A stretch of DNA of 64,000 nucleotides. Source: DATARH01 sp036268425. Its GTDB lineage: Bacteria; Pseudomonadota; Alphaproteobacteria; ATCC43930; CGMCC-115725. The notes under the pieces are model-generated. The model did no database searches. It was not told the DNA's origin and saw only the letters and a program-made list of their open reading frames with translations. The stretch spans positions 72,357 to 136,356 of the forward strand of contig DATAUE010000108.1 of assembly GCA_036268425.1 (NCBI GenBank), given 5' to 3'. Below are positions 42,596-50,604 of this stretch, in pieces (within the stretch, counting starts at the first letter, position 1; the number at the start of each line of letters is the position of its first letter). Both the position numbers and the translations under genes were made by a program.

Positions 42596-43707
42596 TGCCG
42601 GCTCCCCAGTTGATCGAACCCGCGGCGCAAGACCAGGTACTGCGCGCCGCCGGGGTGGATTTCTTCTACGGCGAGGGCGAAGCCCGCAACCAGGTGCTGT
42701 TCGATATCGGCCTCGACGTCAAAGCCGGGCAACTGGTCGTGATGACCGGCCCCTCCGGATCGGGCAAGACGACCCTCCTCACCCTGATCGGTGCGCTGCG
42801 CACGCTGGATAAAGGGGTGATCGAGGTGCTGGGCCATGATCTGGCACAGCTTCGCCCGAATGCGCTGGTGCGGGTGCGGCGCGATATCGGCTTTATCTTC
42901 CAGATGCACAATCTGTTCGAGTCGCTGACCGCTTACGAGAACGTCAAGATGGCAATGCAGCTTTCCGGCGGCCATACCGCCACCGAAATGCGCGAGCGCG
43001 GCGTTGCGATGCTGGAGCGGCTCGGTCTTGGCGCGCGGGTCAACTATCGGCCGCGTTCGCTGTCGGGCGGACAGCGCCAGCGCGTCGCGATCGCGCGCGC
43101 CCTCGCCAACCATCCGAAGCTGGTACTGGCCGATGAGCCGACCGCCGCGCTCGACCAGGATTCGACGCGCAACGTCGTGCGCCTCTTCAAGGAAATGACC
43201 GAGGAGGACGGCACTGCGATCGTCATGGTGACGCACGATCACCGAATCATCGAGCTGGCCGACCGGCTGGTGCACATGGTCGACGGGCGCATCGTTTCCG
43301 ACATCGTGCTCAATGACGCGCTGCGCATATGCGAGTTCCTCAAAGGCGTCGACGGGTTCAAAAACCTGACCCCGACCGAGTTGACGCACGTCGCCGAGCA
43401 CATGACGAAGCGGCATTACCTGCCCGGCGACCCTGTGATCCGCGAAGGCGAGGCCGGCCACGAGCTGTTTTTGATTTCCGACGGCGAGGTCAAGGTTGAC
43501 CGCTCCGGGCAGGAGGTCGCGCGCCTCGGCCCCGGCGAGTTCTTTGGCGAACTGGCGCTGTTGAGCGGCGAGCGGCGCAACGCCTCGGTGATAGCCACCG
43601 ATGCTCTTGAAACCTATGTTCTCGGCGAAGCGGAATTTCATGCCGCCATCGAAAAGAGCGCGAACTTCCGCGATCAGCTACGCCGGGTTTATTTCCTGCG
43701 GCATTAG
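42595..43707 (+). CDS. ABC ATPase fused to a cyclic-nucleotide-binding domain
   Basis: A 370-residue fusion. Residues 1-245: DevA/LolD-like ATPase (Walker A GPSGSGKT 52-59, Q-loop FQMHNLFES, signature LSGGQ 156-160, Walker B LVLADEP 177-183). Residues 255-365: a CRP-type nucleotide-binding domain, with LPGDPVIREGEAGHELFLI and the phosphate-binding cassette FGELALLSGERRNASVIA (317-334) complete, including the Arg that grips the cyclic phosphate. It is coupled to the two permeases. The fusion suggests that cAMP or cGMP gates the transporter. Confidence 0.9.
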   Translation: MPAPQLIEPAAQDQVLRAAGVDFFYGEGEARNQVLFDIGLDVKAGQLVVMTGPSGSGKTTLLTLIGALRTLDKGVIEVLGHDLAQLRPNALVRVRRDIGFIFQMHNLFESLTAYENVKMAMQLSGGHTATEMRERGVAMLERLGLGARVNYRPRSLSGGQRQRVAIARALANHPKLVLADEPTAALDQDSTRNVVRLFKEMTEEDGTAIVMVTHDHRIIELADRLVHMVDGRIVSDIVLNDALRICEFLKGVDGFKNLTPTELTHVAEHMTKRHYLPGDPVIREGEAGHELFLISDGEVKVDRSGQEVARLGPGEFFGELALLSGERRNASVIATDALETYVLGEAEFHAAIEKSANFRDQLRRVYFLRH

Positions 43708-43766
43708 TGGTCCTGACCGACGTTGCTGATGTAGCATCGCCCGCACGACCTCCTGGGAGACCCGCC

Positions 43767-44876
43767 ATGCCTGATTACCCGTTGGCATCGAGCAACCCGC
43801 AGAGCCTCGGCTTTGCGCAGAAGCCGCTCGAACATCTCGATCATCTGATCCGCTCGCATATCGAGGAAGGCCGCTATCCCGGAGCGCAGATCGCCCTGGC
43901 ACGCAATGGACAGCTCGCGCTGTTCCGCACCTATGGCGACGCCAAGACCGAAGGGGGCCGCACCGCCGCGACCGACCAGACGCTATTCCTGTTGTTCAGC
44001 CAAACCAAGGTGCTGACCAGTTCGGCGATCTGGGCCTTGGTCGAGGAAGGCAAATTGTCCTTTATGGACAAGATCAGCGACCACCTGCCCGAATTTGCCA
44101 AGCGCGGCAAAGCCGACATCATGCTGCATACCGTCATGACGCACCAGGGCGGCTTTCCGTCAGGCGACGTGACGCAGGCGACCTGGACGGATCACGCCAA
44201 AATGCGTGCCGAAGTCTGCGATTTCTCGCTCGACTGGACGCCAGGCACCCGGCTGCAATACCACGCCCGCGCTGCACATCTGACTCAGGCAATGGTCATC
44301 GAGTCGGTGACGGGCCAGGATTATCGCCACATCATTCGCGACAAAGTGCTGGCACCGCTGGGGCTCGCCAACGACATTTTCGTCGGCGTTCCGGCCGAGT
44401 TGCAGGGCCGCTGCGCCGACACCTACGCGCCGGAAGGCCGCGACAACTCGCCGGAATTCAAGGCGGCCGGGATGCCGAGCGGCGGCGGCTATGCCACCGC
44501 GCGTGGCATGGCGGCATTCTATCAGATGCTGCTCGGCAAGGGGCGCCTCGGCGATGTCCGGCTGTTTTCGCCGCGGCTGATCGCGTACGTCACAAAAAAC
44601 CACACCGGCGATCGCGGCGACGACCAGATGGGCGGCATCCCGATGCATCGCGGCCTGGGGCCGCATGTCCGCGGCGAAAGCGACCGCATCCGCGGTCTTG
44701 GCACGATCGGCGCGCCGCAGACCTTTGGCCACGGCGGGGCCGGCACCTCCTATTCCTGGGCCGACCCGACGAGCGGCGTGTCGTTTACCTATATCACCAA
44801 CTTTGTCGCGCCTGATCCGTGGCACTCAGCCCGGCTCGACCGCATCGCCAATCTGGCGCACGCCGCGATCGACTGA
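43767..44876 (+). CDS. Serine hydrolase, class C beta-lactamase-like
   Basis: A 369-residue protein of the beta-lactamase/DD-peptidase/esterase superfamily: SxxK at Ser78-Lys81 (FSQTKVL), a Tyr in LQYHARAAH at the YxN position (the Asn is missing: YHA), and FGHGGAGTS as the KTG-like box. No signal peptide is visible, which with the YHA variant points to a cytoplasmic esterase rather than a cell-wall enzyme. GGGAGA precedes the ATG. It lies 59 bases after the ABC genes. Confidence 0.82.
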   Translation: MPDYPLASSNPQSLGFAQKPLEHLDHLIRSHIEEGRYPGAQIALARNGQLALFRTYGDAKTEGGRTAATDQTLFLLFSQTKVLTSSAIWALVEEGKLSFMDKISDHLPEFAKRGKADIMLHTVMTHQGGFPSGDVTQATWTDHAKMRAEVCDFSLDWTPGTRLQYHARAAHLTQAMVIESVTGQDYRHIIRDKVLAPLGLANDIFVGVPAELQGRCADTYAPEGRDNSPEFKAAGMPSGGGYATARGMAAFYQMLLGKGRLGDVRLFSPRLIAYVTKNHTGDRGDDQMGGIPMHRGLGPHVRGESDRIRGLGTIGAPQTFGHGGAGTSYSWADPTSGVSFTYITNFVAPDPWHSARLDRIANLAHAAID

Positions 44877-44895
44877 CGCGAGCGCCAAGCTCTTG

Positions 44896-45516
44896 CTAAT
44901 GCGGCATCGGCGGCGGAACCTCTGTCGCCGGTGCCGGATTTAATGCGGCGGCCGAGGATAAGCTGGCGCGCGCCGCATCGACCGCGGCAAGCTGCTTTGC
45001 AACGAGATCGCCCGGCACGAAGATCATTTTGCTCGCGCCGGATTTGGCGGTGAAACTCACCTGCAAGCCGCCGATGCCCGCCCGGAGCAGCGGCTCCGGC
45101 AGCGCGGCGGCAAACTCCTCGGCATATGAACAACCACCACTGCAGGTGATTTCGTTCTTGCTGATCGGGATAAAGCGCAGTTCCTGCCCGGTGGCATCGC
45201 GCGCCGTGTCCCAATTCCGTTCATCGCCGAAATAGCTGCTTTCGACATAAAGCTGGTCGACGGTCTGACCATTGCGCGTGTCGACCCAACTGCGCAATGC
45301 ATAGATATTCGTCGAGGGCACGCCGAGAAACGGCTCGTCGTGCTGCCGCCGCGGCCCGACCAGCGCGATAAAGCGGCCATCCTGTTCGGTGGAACGGCTG
45401 ACGTCATTCTGCAGGATTGGCCGAGGCACCGGCGCCACCCCGCAACCGGCGAGCCCGGTTAACAACAGAACCGGCAACAAAAACCTCACAGCAACCGGCG
45501 TCGGCAGAAATTTCAT
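44896..45516 (-). CDS. Lipoprotein of unknown function
   Basis: About 206 residues with a lipoprotein signal ending LAGC (around residues 21-24), then a beta-rich domain containing a Cys pair (ITCSGGCSYAEEF) and a Pro-rich tail. The ATG at 45516 is preferred over the GTG just before it. It begins 6 bases after the stop of the CoA-transferase on the same strand, so they are co-transcribed, though no functional link is evident. Confidence 0.7.
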   Translation of the reverse strand: MKFLPTPVAVRFLLPVLLLTGLAGCGVAPVPRPILQNDVSRSTEQDGRFIALVGPRRQHDEPFLGVPSTNIYALRSWVDTRNGQTVDQLYVESSYFGDERNWDTARDATGQELRFIPISKNEITCSGGCSYAEEFAAALPEPLLRAGIGGLQVSFTAKSGASKMIFVPGDLVAKQLAAVDAARASLSSAAALNPAPATEVPPPMPH

Positions 45517-45522
45517 CACGTG

Positions 45523-46656
45523 TCAGCCTAATTTTGCTTCGTTGTCTTCGCCGAGCGCCGGCGACGCCTTGGCAAAAGGCGGTCGCACGCCGTCAAACGA
45601 TAAGGGAATACCGACCAGGCCAACATCGCTGCCGGGCTTACGCTGGATCATGCCGAGCGCCTCGGTCTGCGGGTCGGCGATGACTTGATCGAGCGTGTGC
45701 AGCGGCCCGTTCGGAATACCGGCCTTTTCAAACAGCGGCGCCCAATGCGTCACCGGTTTCGTAAAAAATATCTCCGACAGGATCGCAATCAACTCGGCGC
45801 GATGCATCACCCGGTCGCGATTGGTGCGGAACCGCTCATCCTCGGCAAGCTCGGGCCGCTCCAGCGCGGCGCACAGGCGGCGGAACAGATTGTCGTTGCC
45901 GGCAGCCACCATCATGTAGCCGTCCGAAGCGGCAAACGCCTGATACGGCACGATCATGTCAACGCCAGAACCATGCCGCTCGGGAACCTTCTGATCGACC
46001 AGGTAGCCGGCGATCGGGATCGTCATCCAGGCGAGCGCGGTCTCGTACAGCGACGTATCGATTGTGCCGCCTTTTCCGGTACGCCCACGCTCCTGCAATG
46101 CGGACAGAATGCCGATGATCGACCACATGCCGGCGGCCATATCGATGATCGACACCCCGACCCGCACCGGCGGCCTGCCATCCTCGCCGAGAATGCTCAT
46201 CAGCCCGCTATAGGCCTGCATCATCGGGTCGTAGCCGGGTTTGTCGCGCAACGGCCCGACCGCGCCGAACGCACCGAGATTGCAGCAGACGAGGCTCGGC
46301 TTGGCGGCGATCAGCGCGGTAGCGCCAAGCCCGTAACGGTCGAGCGCGCCGGCCTTGAGGTTTTGCAGCACGACGTCGGCACGGTCGAAAATCAGCGTAC
46401 GCAGCCGCTCGACATCGGCCGGGTCGGCGAGATTGATCGTGATGCCAGCCTTGGCCCGGTTGACCGCGTGAAAACAGGTCGCCGCGCCTTCGAGAAACGG
46501 TGGTCCCCAGCCGCGGCAGGCGTCGCCGCCTTGCGGGTTCTCGACCTTGATGACCTCAGCGCCGAGCTCGCCGAGAATCATCCCGGCATACGGTGCGGCG
46601 ATACTGTGACCGATCTCGACGACGACGAGACCGGACAGGGGCTTGTTGCTGGACAT
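45523..46656 (-). CDS. CaiB/BaiF family (class III) CoA-transferase
   Basis: About 377 residues from the ATG at 46656 (GGGAGGG upstream). The class III pattern is complete: VVVEIGHSIAAPYAGMILGELGAEVIKVE, NRAKAGI, the expected catalytic Asp172 (SIIDMAAGMW) and TRNRDR-like C-terminal region. It is a second, different paralogue from the one at 1353. The carboxylate is unknown. It is divergent from the sugar ABC operon, with about 205 bases of shared upstream DNA. Confidence 0.87.
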   Translation of the reverse strand: MSSNKPLSGLVVVEIGHSIAAPYAGMILGELGAEVIKVENPQGGDACRGWGPPFLEGAATCFHAVNRAKAGITINLADPADVERLRTLIFDRADVVLQNLKAGALDRYGLGATALIAAKPSLVCCNLGAFGAVGPLRDKPGYDPMMQAYSGLMSILGEDGRPPVRVGVSIIDMAAGMWSIIGILSALQERGRTGKGGTIDTSLYETALAWMTIPIAGYLVDQKVPERHGSGVDMIVPYQAFAASDGYMMVAAGNDNLFRRLCAALERPELAEDERFRTNRDRVMHRAELIAILSEIFFTKPVTHWAPLFEKAGIPNGPLHTLDQVIADPQTEALGMIQRKPGSDVGLVGIPLSFDGVRPPFAKASPALGEDNEAKLG

Positions 46657-46861
46657 CGACCCTCCCGGTCGCAAACACCCTCGCCGGCTTCACGTCGCGC
46701 GAAAACGGCGATTCGCTCAAAACGAGACCGTTCTTAGTTTGGTTTGCGCCGGGTCGCCAGGGCCGATGTGGCCTGATGACCGGTCGCCACCGGGCCGCTA
46801 TGTTTCCGGCGGCCACGGTCCGCACGGCCGAACGGAATGCCGAACGGGGGAGAACGCCACC

Positions 46862-47950
46862 ATGAAACGACGATCCGATGATCTTGTCGCAACGGTCGGC
46901 GAAAAACTGCCGCGCCGCGCGCTAATGCGCGGCGTTACGGTCGGAGCGGCAGCCGCAGCACTGAGTGCCGCGGCTGGCCGGGCGCGTGCTGCAGATGCAG
47001 TGCCGTTTCCCGAGCATCCGCGCTGGAAATTCGTGTTCGTCAACCACGTCACGACCAATGCGTTTTTTGTGCCGTGCCAATACGGCATCGCCGACGCCTG
47101 CGCGCTGCTCGGCTGCGATTATCAATGGACCGGCTCCGACACGTCCGATGTGGCGCAGATGGTCAACGCGATGAACGCTGCGATCGCCGGCAAGGCCGAC
47201 GGCATTGCCGTCTGCATCGTCGACCCCAAAGGCTTCGACCGGCCGGTGGCGCGGGCCTTGGAGGCCGGCATTCCGGTGTTCAGCTACAACGCCGACGCAC
47301 CGCATGGCGGCGACAACAAGCGCCTCGCCTATGTCGGACAGGACCTTTTTCTCTCGGGCCAGTTGATGGGCGAGCGCATCGTCAAGCTGGTCGGCGAAGG
47401 TGAGGTGGCGATCTTTATCGCGACACCCGGCCAGCTCAATTTGCAACCGCGCGTCGATGGCGCGATCGATGCGATCAAGAAATCCGGCGCCAAGATCAAC
47501 GCGACGATGATCGCGACCGACCCGACGGTAAACAACTCGCTGTCGAAAATCCGCGCCTATTATCTCGGCCACCAGGACGTTAAGGGCATGTTCGCGGTCG
47601 GCGGCGGCGACACGATGAATACCGGCCAGATCATGCGGCAATACGATCTCGGCAAAAAAGGCGTCCATGGCGGCGGCTATGATCTGCTGCCAAAATCGCT
47701 GGAGTCGGTACGCGACGGCTTTCTCGATTTCGTGATCGACCAGCAGCCCTACCTGCAAGGCTTTTACACGGTCATGGAAATGTTCGCCTTCAAGGTATCG
47801 GGGGGTCTCGTCGGGCCGGCCGACATCAACACCGGGCTCAAATTCGTTACCAAAGACAGTATCGAGCAATACATGAACACCCAGACCCGCTACGAAGGCA
47901 GCGCCGATAAGGCCCAGATCGTCCCCCGCACCGGCGCCATCGCGGGTTGA
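46862..47950 (+). CDS. Sugar ABC transporter substrate-binding protein
   Basis: A 362-residue periplasmic binding protein of the ribose/RbsB class. The N-terminus has a twin-arginine-like signal (LPRRALMRGVTVGAAAAAL, cleavage near ARAAD). The mature fold shows FVFVNHVTTNAFFVPCQYGI, DGIAVCIVDPKGF, VFSYNADAPH and GMFAVGGGDTMNTG. GGGGGAG precedes the ATG. It heads the operon with an RbsC-like permease and a single ATPase. The sugar cannot be named. Confidence 0.88.
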   Translation: MKRRSDDLVATVGEKLPRRALMRGVTVGAAAAALSAAAGRARAADAVPFPEHPRWKFVFVNHVTTNAFFVPCQYGIADACALLGCDYQWTGSDTSDVAQMVNAMNAAIAGKADGIAVCIVDPKGFDRPVARALEAGIPVFSYNADAPHGGDNKRLAYVGQDLFLSGQLMGERIVKLVGEGEVAIFIATPGQLNLQPRVDGAIDAIKKSGAKINATMIATDPTVNNSLSKIRAYYLGHQDVKGMFAVGGGDTMNTGQIMRQYDLGKKGVHGGGYDLLPKSLESVRDGFLDFVIDQQPYLQGFYTVMEMFAFKVSGGLVGPADINTGLKFVTKDSIEQYMNTQTRYEGSADKAQIVPRTGAIAG

Positions 47951-48026
47951 TCGCAGAAATGGTCCGATTTAGGTCGGCAAAACAAATGCGACACACCCAA
48001 GCCACCATTTCCGATCAATTCGTGGG

Positions 48027-48048
48027 CATCCCGGCCGGCGCCGGGATG
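48027..48048 (+). promoter_or_regulatory. Intercistronic stem-loop after the binding-protein gene
   Basis: CATCCCGGC (48027-48035) pairs perfectly with GCCGGGATG (48040-48048) around CGGC. No T-run follows, so it more likely protects the upstream mRNA than terminates, allowing more binding protein than permease. Confidence 0.5.
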
Positions 48049-48088
48049 GCTAAAGACTTTTCCCTGTTGCCGCAGGCGCGGACGGGCG

Positions 48089-49072
48089 ATGCCTGACCGG
48101 GGGTCTCCTGCCACGGCCGGTGTGCGGTGGCTGCATGGGCTGCTGCTGCGCCCCGAGGCGAGCGTCGTCGTCGTGTCGGCGGCGCTGATCGTCTATTTCG
48201 AGCTGGTCAACGTCAATTTCCTGACCGACGCCAATCTCGAAACGCTGTCGCAATTCGTTGCCGCGCCGGTGATCATCGCGTGTGGCGAAATCATGCTGCT
48301 GATCTGCCGCGAGATCGACCTTTCGGTCGGGCAGACCTTTGCCCTGGCGCCTTTCGTCATGGGGTATGCACAGGCGATCGGGTTGCCGGCGGTGGTGGCG
48401 ATCCTGCTGGCGGTAGTGGTCAGCGGCCTGATCGGCCTGATCATCGGAATGATCACGATCGGCCTCAGCGTGCCGTCGTTTATAACCACGCTCGGCATGC
48501 TGTTTCTGATCAACGGCGCGACGCTGACGATTTCCCGCGGCTTCCCGGCCAACATGCCGGACGGGCCGATCCTGACCGGCATCATGGGCGCCTGGAGCTA
48601 TGCCGAGATCGTCTGGGCCGTCGCGATCGTCGCGGTCATGCATATCGTGTTGCGACACACCCGCTGGGGTCTGCACACCATCGCGATCGGCGGCAACCTT
48701 GTCGCCGCGGCCGAATCCGGCATCGCGATCAACCGGGTCAAGATCGGCAATTTCGTGCTGACCAGCACGCTCGGCGGGTTTGCCGGCCTGATGGAGGCGT
48801 TTCGCGTCGGCTCGGCCGACCCGCTGGCCGGCGGCAGCAACATCATGTTTCTCGGCGTCGCTTCGGGGGTGATCGGCGGCACCGCGATCGCGGGGGGCGC
48901 CGGCACGATCATCGGCGGGCTGGTCGGCGGGATTCTGCTGGGGGTGCTGCAGGACGGGTTCACCCTGCAAGGTATCAACGCCTTCACCTTTAACATCATC
49001 ATCGGCGCGGCGATCCTGATCGCCATGATCGCAAACATTCATCTGGCACGCTGGCGCCGCGGCGGCCCATGA
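48089..49072 (+). CDS. Sugar ABC transporter permease (RbsC family)
   Basis: A 327-residue membrane protein with about 9-10 helices and the RbsC-type region IIACGEIMLLICREIDLSVGQ, followed by VPSFITTLGMLFLINGATL and a GGTAIAGGAGTIIGGLVGG loop near the end. It forms the channel for the sugar delivered by the binding protein upstream. The ATG at 48089 has no strong SD. It overlaps the ATPase gene by four bases (ATGA). Confidence 0.87.
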   Translation: MPDRGSPATAGVRWLHGLLLRPEASVVVVSAALIVYFELVNVNFLTDANLETLSQFVAAPVIIACGEIMLLICREIDLSVGQTFALAPFVMGYAQAIGLPAVVAILLAVVVSGLIGLIIGMITIGLSVPSFITTLGMLFLINGATLTISRGFPANMPDGPILTGIMGAWSYAEIVWAVAIVAVMHIVLRHTRWGLHTIAIGGNLVAAAESGIAINRVKIGNFVLTSTLGGFAGLMEAFRVGSADPLAGGSNIMFLGVASGVIGGTAIAGGAGTIIGGLVGGILLGVLQDGFTLQGINAFTFNIIIGAAILIAMIANIHLARWRRGGP

Positions 49073-49848
49073 GCGACGCCCCGCAAACTGACGCCCCGCA
49101 GGCGATCCGCGCCGAGCACATCATCAAGACATTCGGCAGCGTCCAGGCGCTGGCCGGCGTGTCGATGCAGGTGCGGCGCGGCGAGACGCTCGGCATTCTC
49201 GGCGATAATGGCGCCGGCAAATCAACGCTGATCAAAATCCTGACCGGCTACCACCAGCCAACTGAGGGTCAGCTCTTCGTCGATGGCACCCCGGTGCGAC
49301 TCGGCTCGGTCGATGAGGCACGCTCTCACGGCATCGAGTGCGTCTATCAGGACCTCGCGCTGGTCAATGGCCTCAGCATCTACCACAACATGTTTCTGAA
49401 CAGGGAATTGCTGTGGGGCGGTCCGCTGCGGCTGCTCGACCATCGCGAAATGCGGCGGCGGGCGGCGGCGGCATTGGCGGAGATCGGCGTTAATATCCCC
49501 TCTGTAGAGCTTGAGGTTGGCGCCTTGTCGGGTGGCCAGCGCCAGGCGATCGCGGTGGCCCGCGCGGTCTATTCCAACGCCCGCATCCTGTTGCTTGACG
49601 AGCCGCTGGCGGCGATGGGCGCACGCGAGGCCGGGTTGATCATCGACCTGATCGACCGCCTGAAATCGCGCGGCGACATCGCCATCGTGATGATTGCGCA
49701 TAATTACGCGCAGACGCTCGAAATCTGCGACCGCATCATGCTGATGCAGCACGGCGAGGTAACCTTTGAAAGCCCTGCCGCATCCACCTCCGCCGCGGAA
49801 CTCCTCGACATCGTGCGCCGCGAATACCGCGCCGCGCGGGCCGGGTAA
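49069..49848 (+). CDS. ABC ATPase, single-domain sugar type
   Basis: A 259-residue ATPase with Walker A GDNGAGKST, signature LSGGQRQAIAV, Walker B LLLDEPLAAMG and a switch-region His (IAHNYAQTLEI). Unlike RbsA it carries one nucleotide-binding domain, not two, so the importer needs two copies, as in FrcA-type systems of rhizobia. It is translationally coupled to the permease. Confidence 0.88.
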   Translation: MSDAPQTDAPQAIRAEHIIKTFGSVQALAGVSMQVRRGETLGILGDNGAGKSTLIKILTGYHQPTEGQLFVDGTPVRLGSVDEARSHGIECVYQDLALVNGLSIYHNMFLNRELLWGGPLRLLDHREMRRRAAAALAEIGVNIPSVELEVGALSGGQRQAIAVARAVYSNARILLLDEPLAAMGAREAGLIIDLIDRLKSRGDIAIVMIAHNYAQTLEICDRIMLMQHGEVTFESPAASTSAAELLDIVRREYRAARAG

Positions 49849-49872
49849 GTAACAGGTCGGGTGCAATACCCG

Positions 49873-50220
49873 TCAGCCAGTTCTTGTCCTGAAGCGGGTA
49901 AGACCCAGAAATACAAAGATCGCGCGATCGAGACGGATTATGTCGGTTTTGGCAAGGCGGCCGATTTGCCGTTCGAGTTTATGTCGTGGAACCGTCGTGA
50001 TCTTGTCGACCATCAGCCGGGACGGCACATCCAAGCCGTTTGCTTCGGTCGGTTCGATCTGCAACCGGAAAAGAGGCGCCTCCGTCGGATCAGTCGTAAA
50101 GCCACAGATTGTGACGGAAGCCGTTGCGTCGAACCGGTCATCCTGAACGATAATGACGGGGCGAGGCTTGCTGGCATAATTGCGGCCACCGGATGCCGTC
50201 CAGACCTCGCCGCACTTCAT
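49873..50220 (-). CDS. mazF: MazF/PemK-family mRNA interferase toxin
   Basis: A 115-residue protein with the MazF/PemK barrel: the opening CGEVWTASGG, KPRPVIIVQDD, SVTICGFTTD and RLMVDKITTVPRHKL. MazF toxins cut single-stranded mRNA at short sites. Its ATG overlaps the antitoxin stop by four bases, the usual antitoxin-first order. The Arg/Asp of the catalytic region are present (SKPRPV and DVPSRLMVDK). It ends convergent to the sugar ABC operon, separated by 24 bases. Confidence 0.85.
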   Translation of the reverse strand: MKCGEVWTASGGRNYASKPRPVIIVQDDRFDATASVTICGFTTDPTEAPLFRLQIEPTEANGLDVPSRLMVDKITTVPRHKLERQIGRLAKTDIIRLDRAIFVFLGLTRFRTRTG

Positions 50221-50438
50221 GGATCGTCTTGATCCGATATGGCATCGATGAACGCCTGGTCCTCCGCCTCGTGGGTGCTCGCGGCGACGGCAGCCGATTG
50301 ACGGTGAGCTTCGGCTGCGAACGTTGCAGAGCGGGTGTCAGGAACCCAGACCTGAACCGGGCGCAAACCCTGTCGTCGCAGCCGTTCGCGATGGCTTTCG
50401 ACGCGCTCCCGCGTTGACGACCGTGACGGTGCTGACAT
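50217..50438 (-). CDS. Antitoxin MazE-like (DUF3018 type)
   Basis: About 73 residues from the ATG at 50438 (GGGAGA upstream). Arg-rich N-terminus (RSSTRERVESHRERLRRQGLRPVQVWVPDTR) typical of the DUF3018 antitoxins, where it makes a ribbon-helix-like DNA-binding part, and an acidic tail (EDQAFIDAISDQDD) that would cover the toxin. It is paired with the MazF gene. Longer frames upstream have no good start. Confidence 0.82.
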   Translation of the reverse strand: MSAPSRSSTRERVESHRERLRRQGLRPVQVWVPDTRSATFAAEAHRQSAAVAASTHEAEDQAFIDAISDQDDP

Positions 50439-50472
50439 TTGAATCTCCCGAACGAATCTCTCACCGCATACG

Positions 50473-50489
50473 TTACATGTAATATACAA
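50473..50489. promoter_or_regulatory. Candidate mazEF operator
   Basis: A perfect 10-bp palindrome TTACATGTAA (50473-50482) overlaps a second imperfect dyad TGTAATATACA (50479-50489), 35 bases before the antitoxin start and AT-rich in GC-rich surroundings. This fits autoregulation by the antitoxin-toxin complex and a promoter. Confidence 0.45.
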
Positions 50490-50604
50490 AGCGCCGTTGG
50501 AAAGGTCATACCAGCGGACATAGGGCCTCGCCCGCAAATTGGCGAATTGCCGTGGGTGGCGTTATGGTGGGGCAGCACCCATTTCCGTGTCTGTGGAGCA
50601 TGTG

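Noticed and set aside
42442..43641. A 399-codon minus-strand frame over the ABC ATPase
   Set aside because: It mirrors the conserved ATPase and nucleotide-binding domain and has no recognisable motif.
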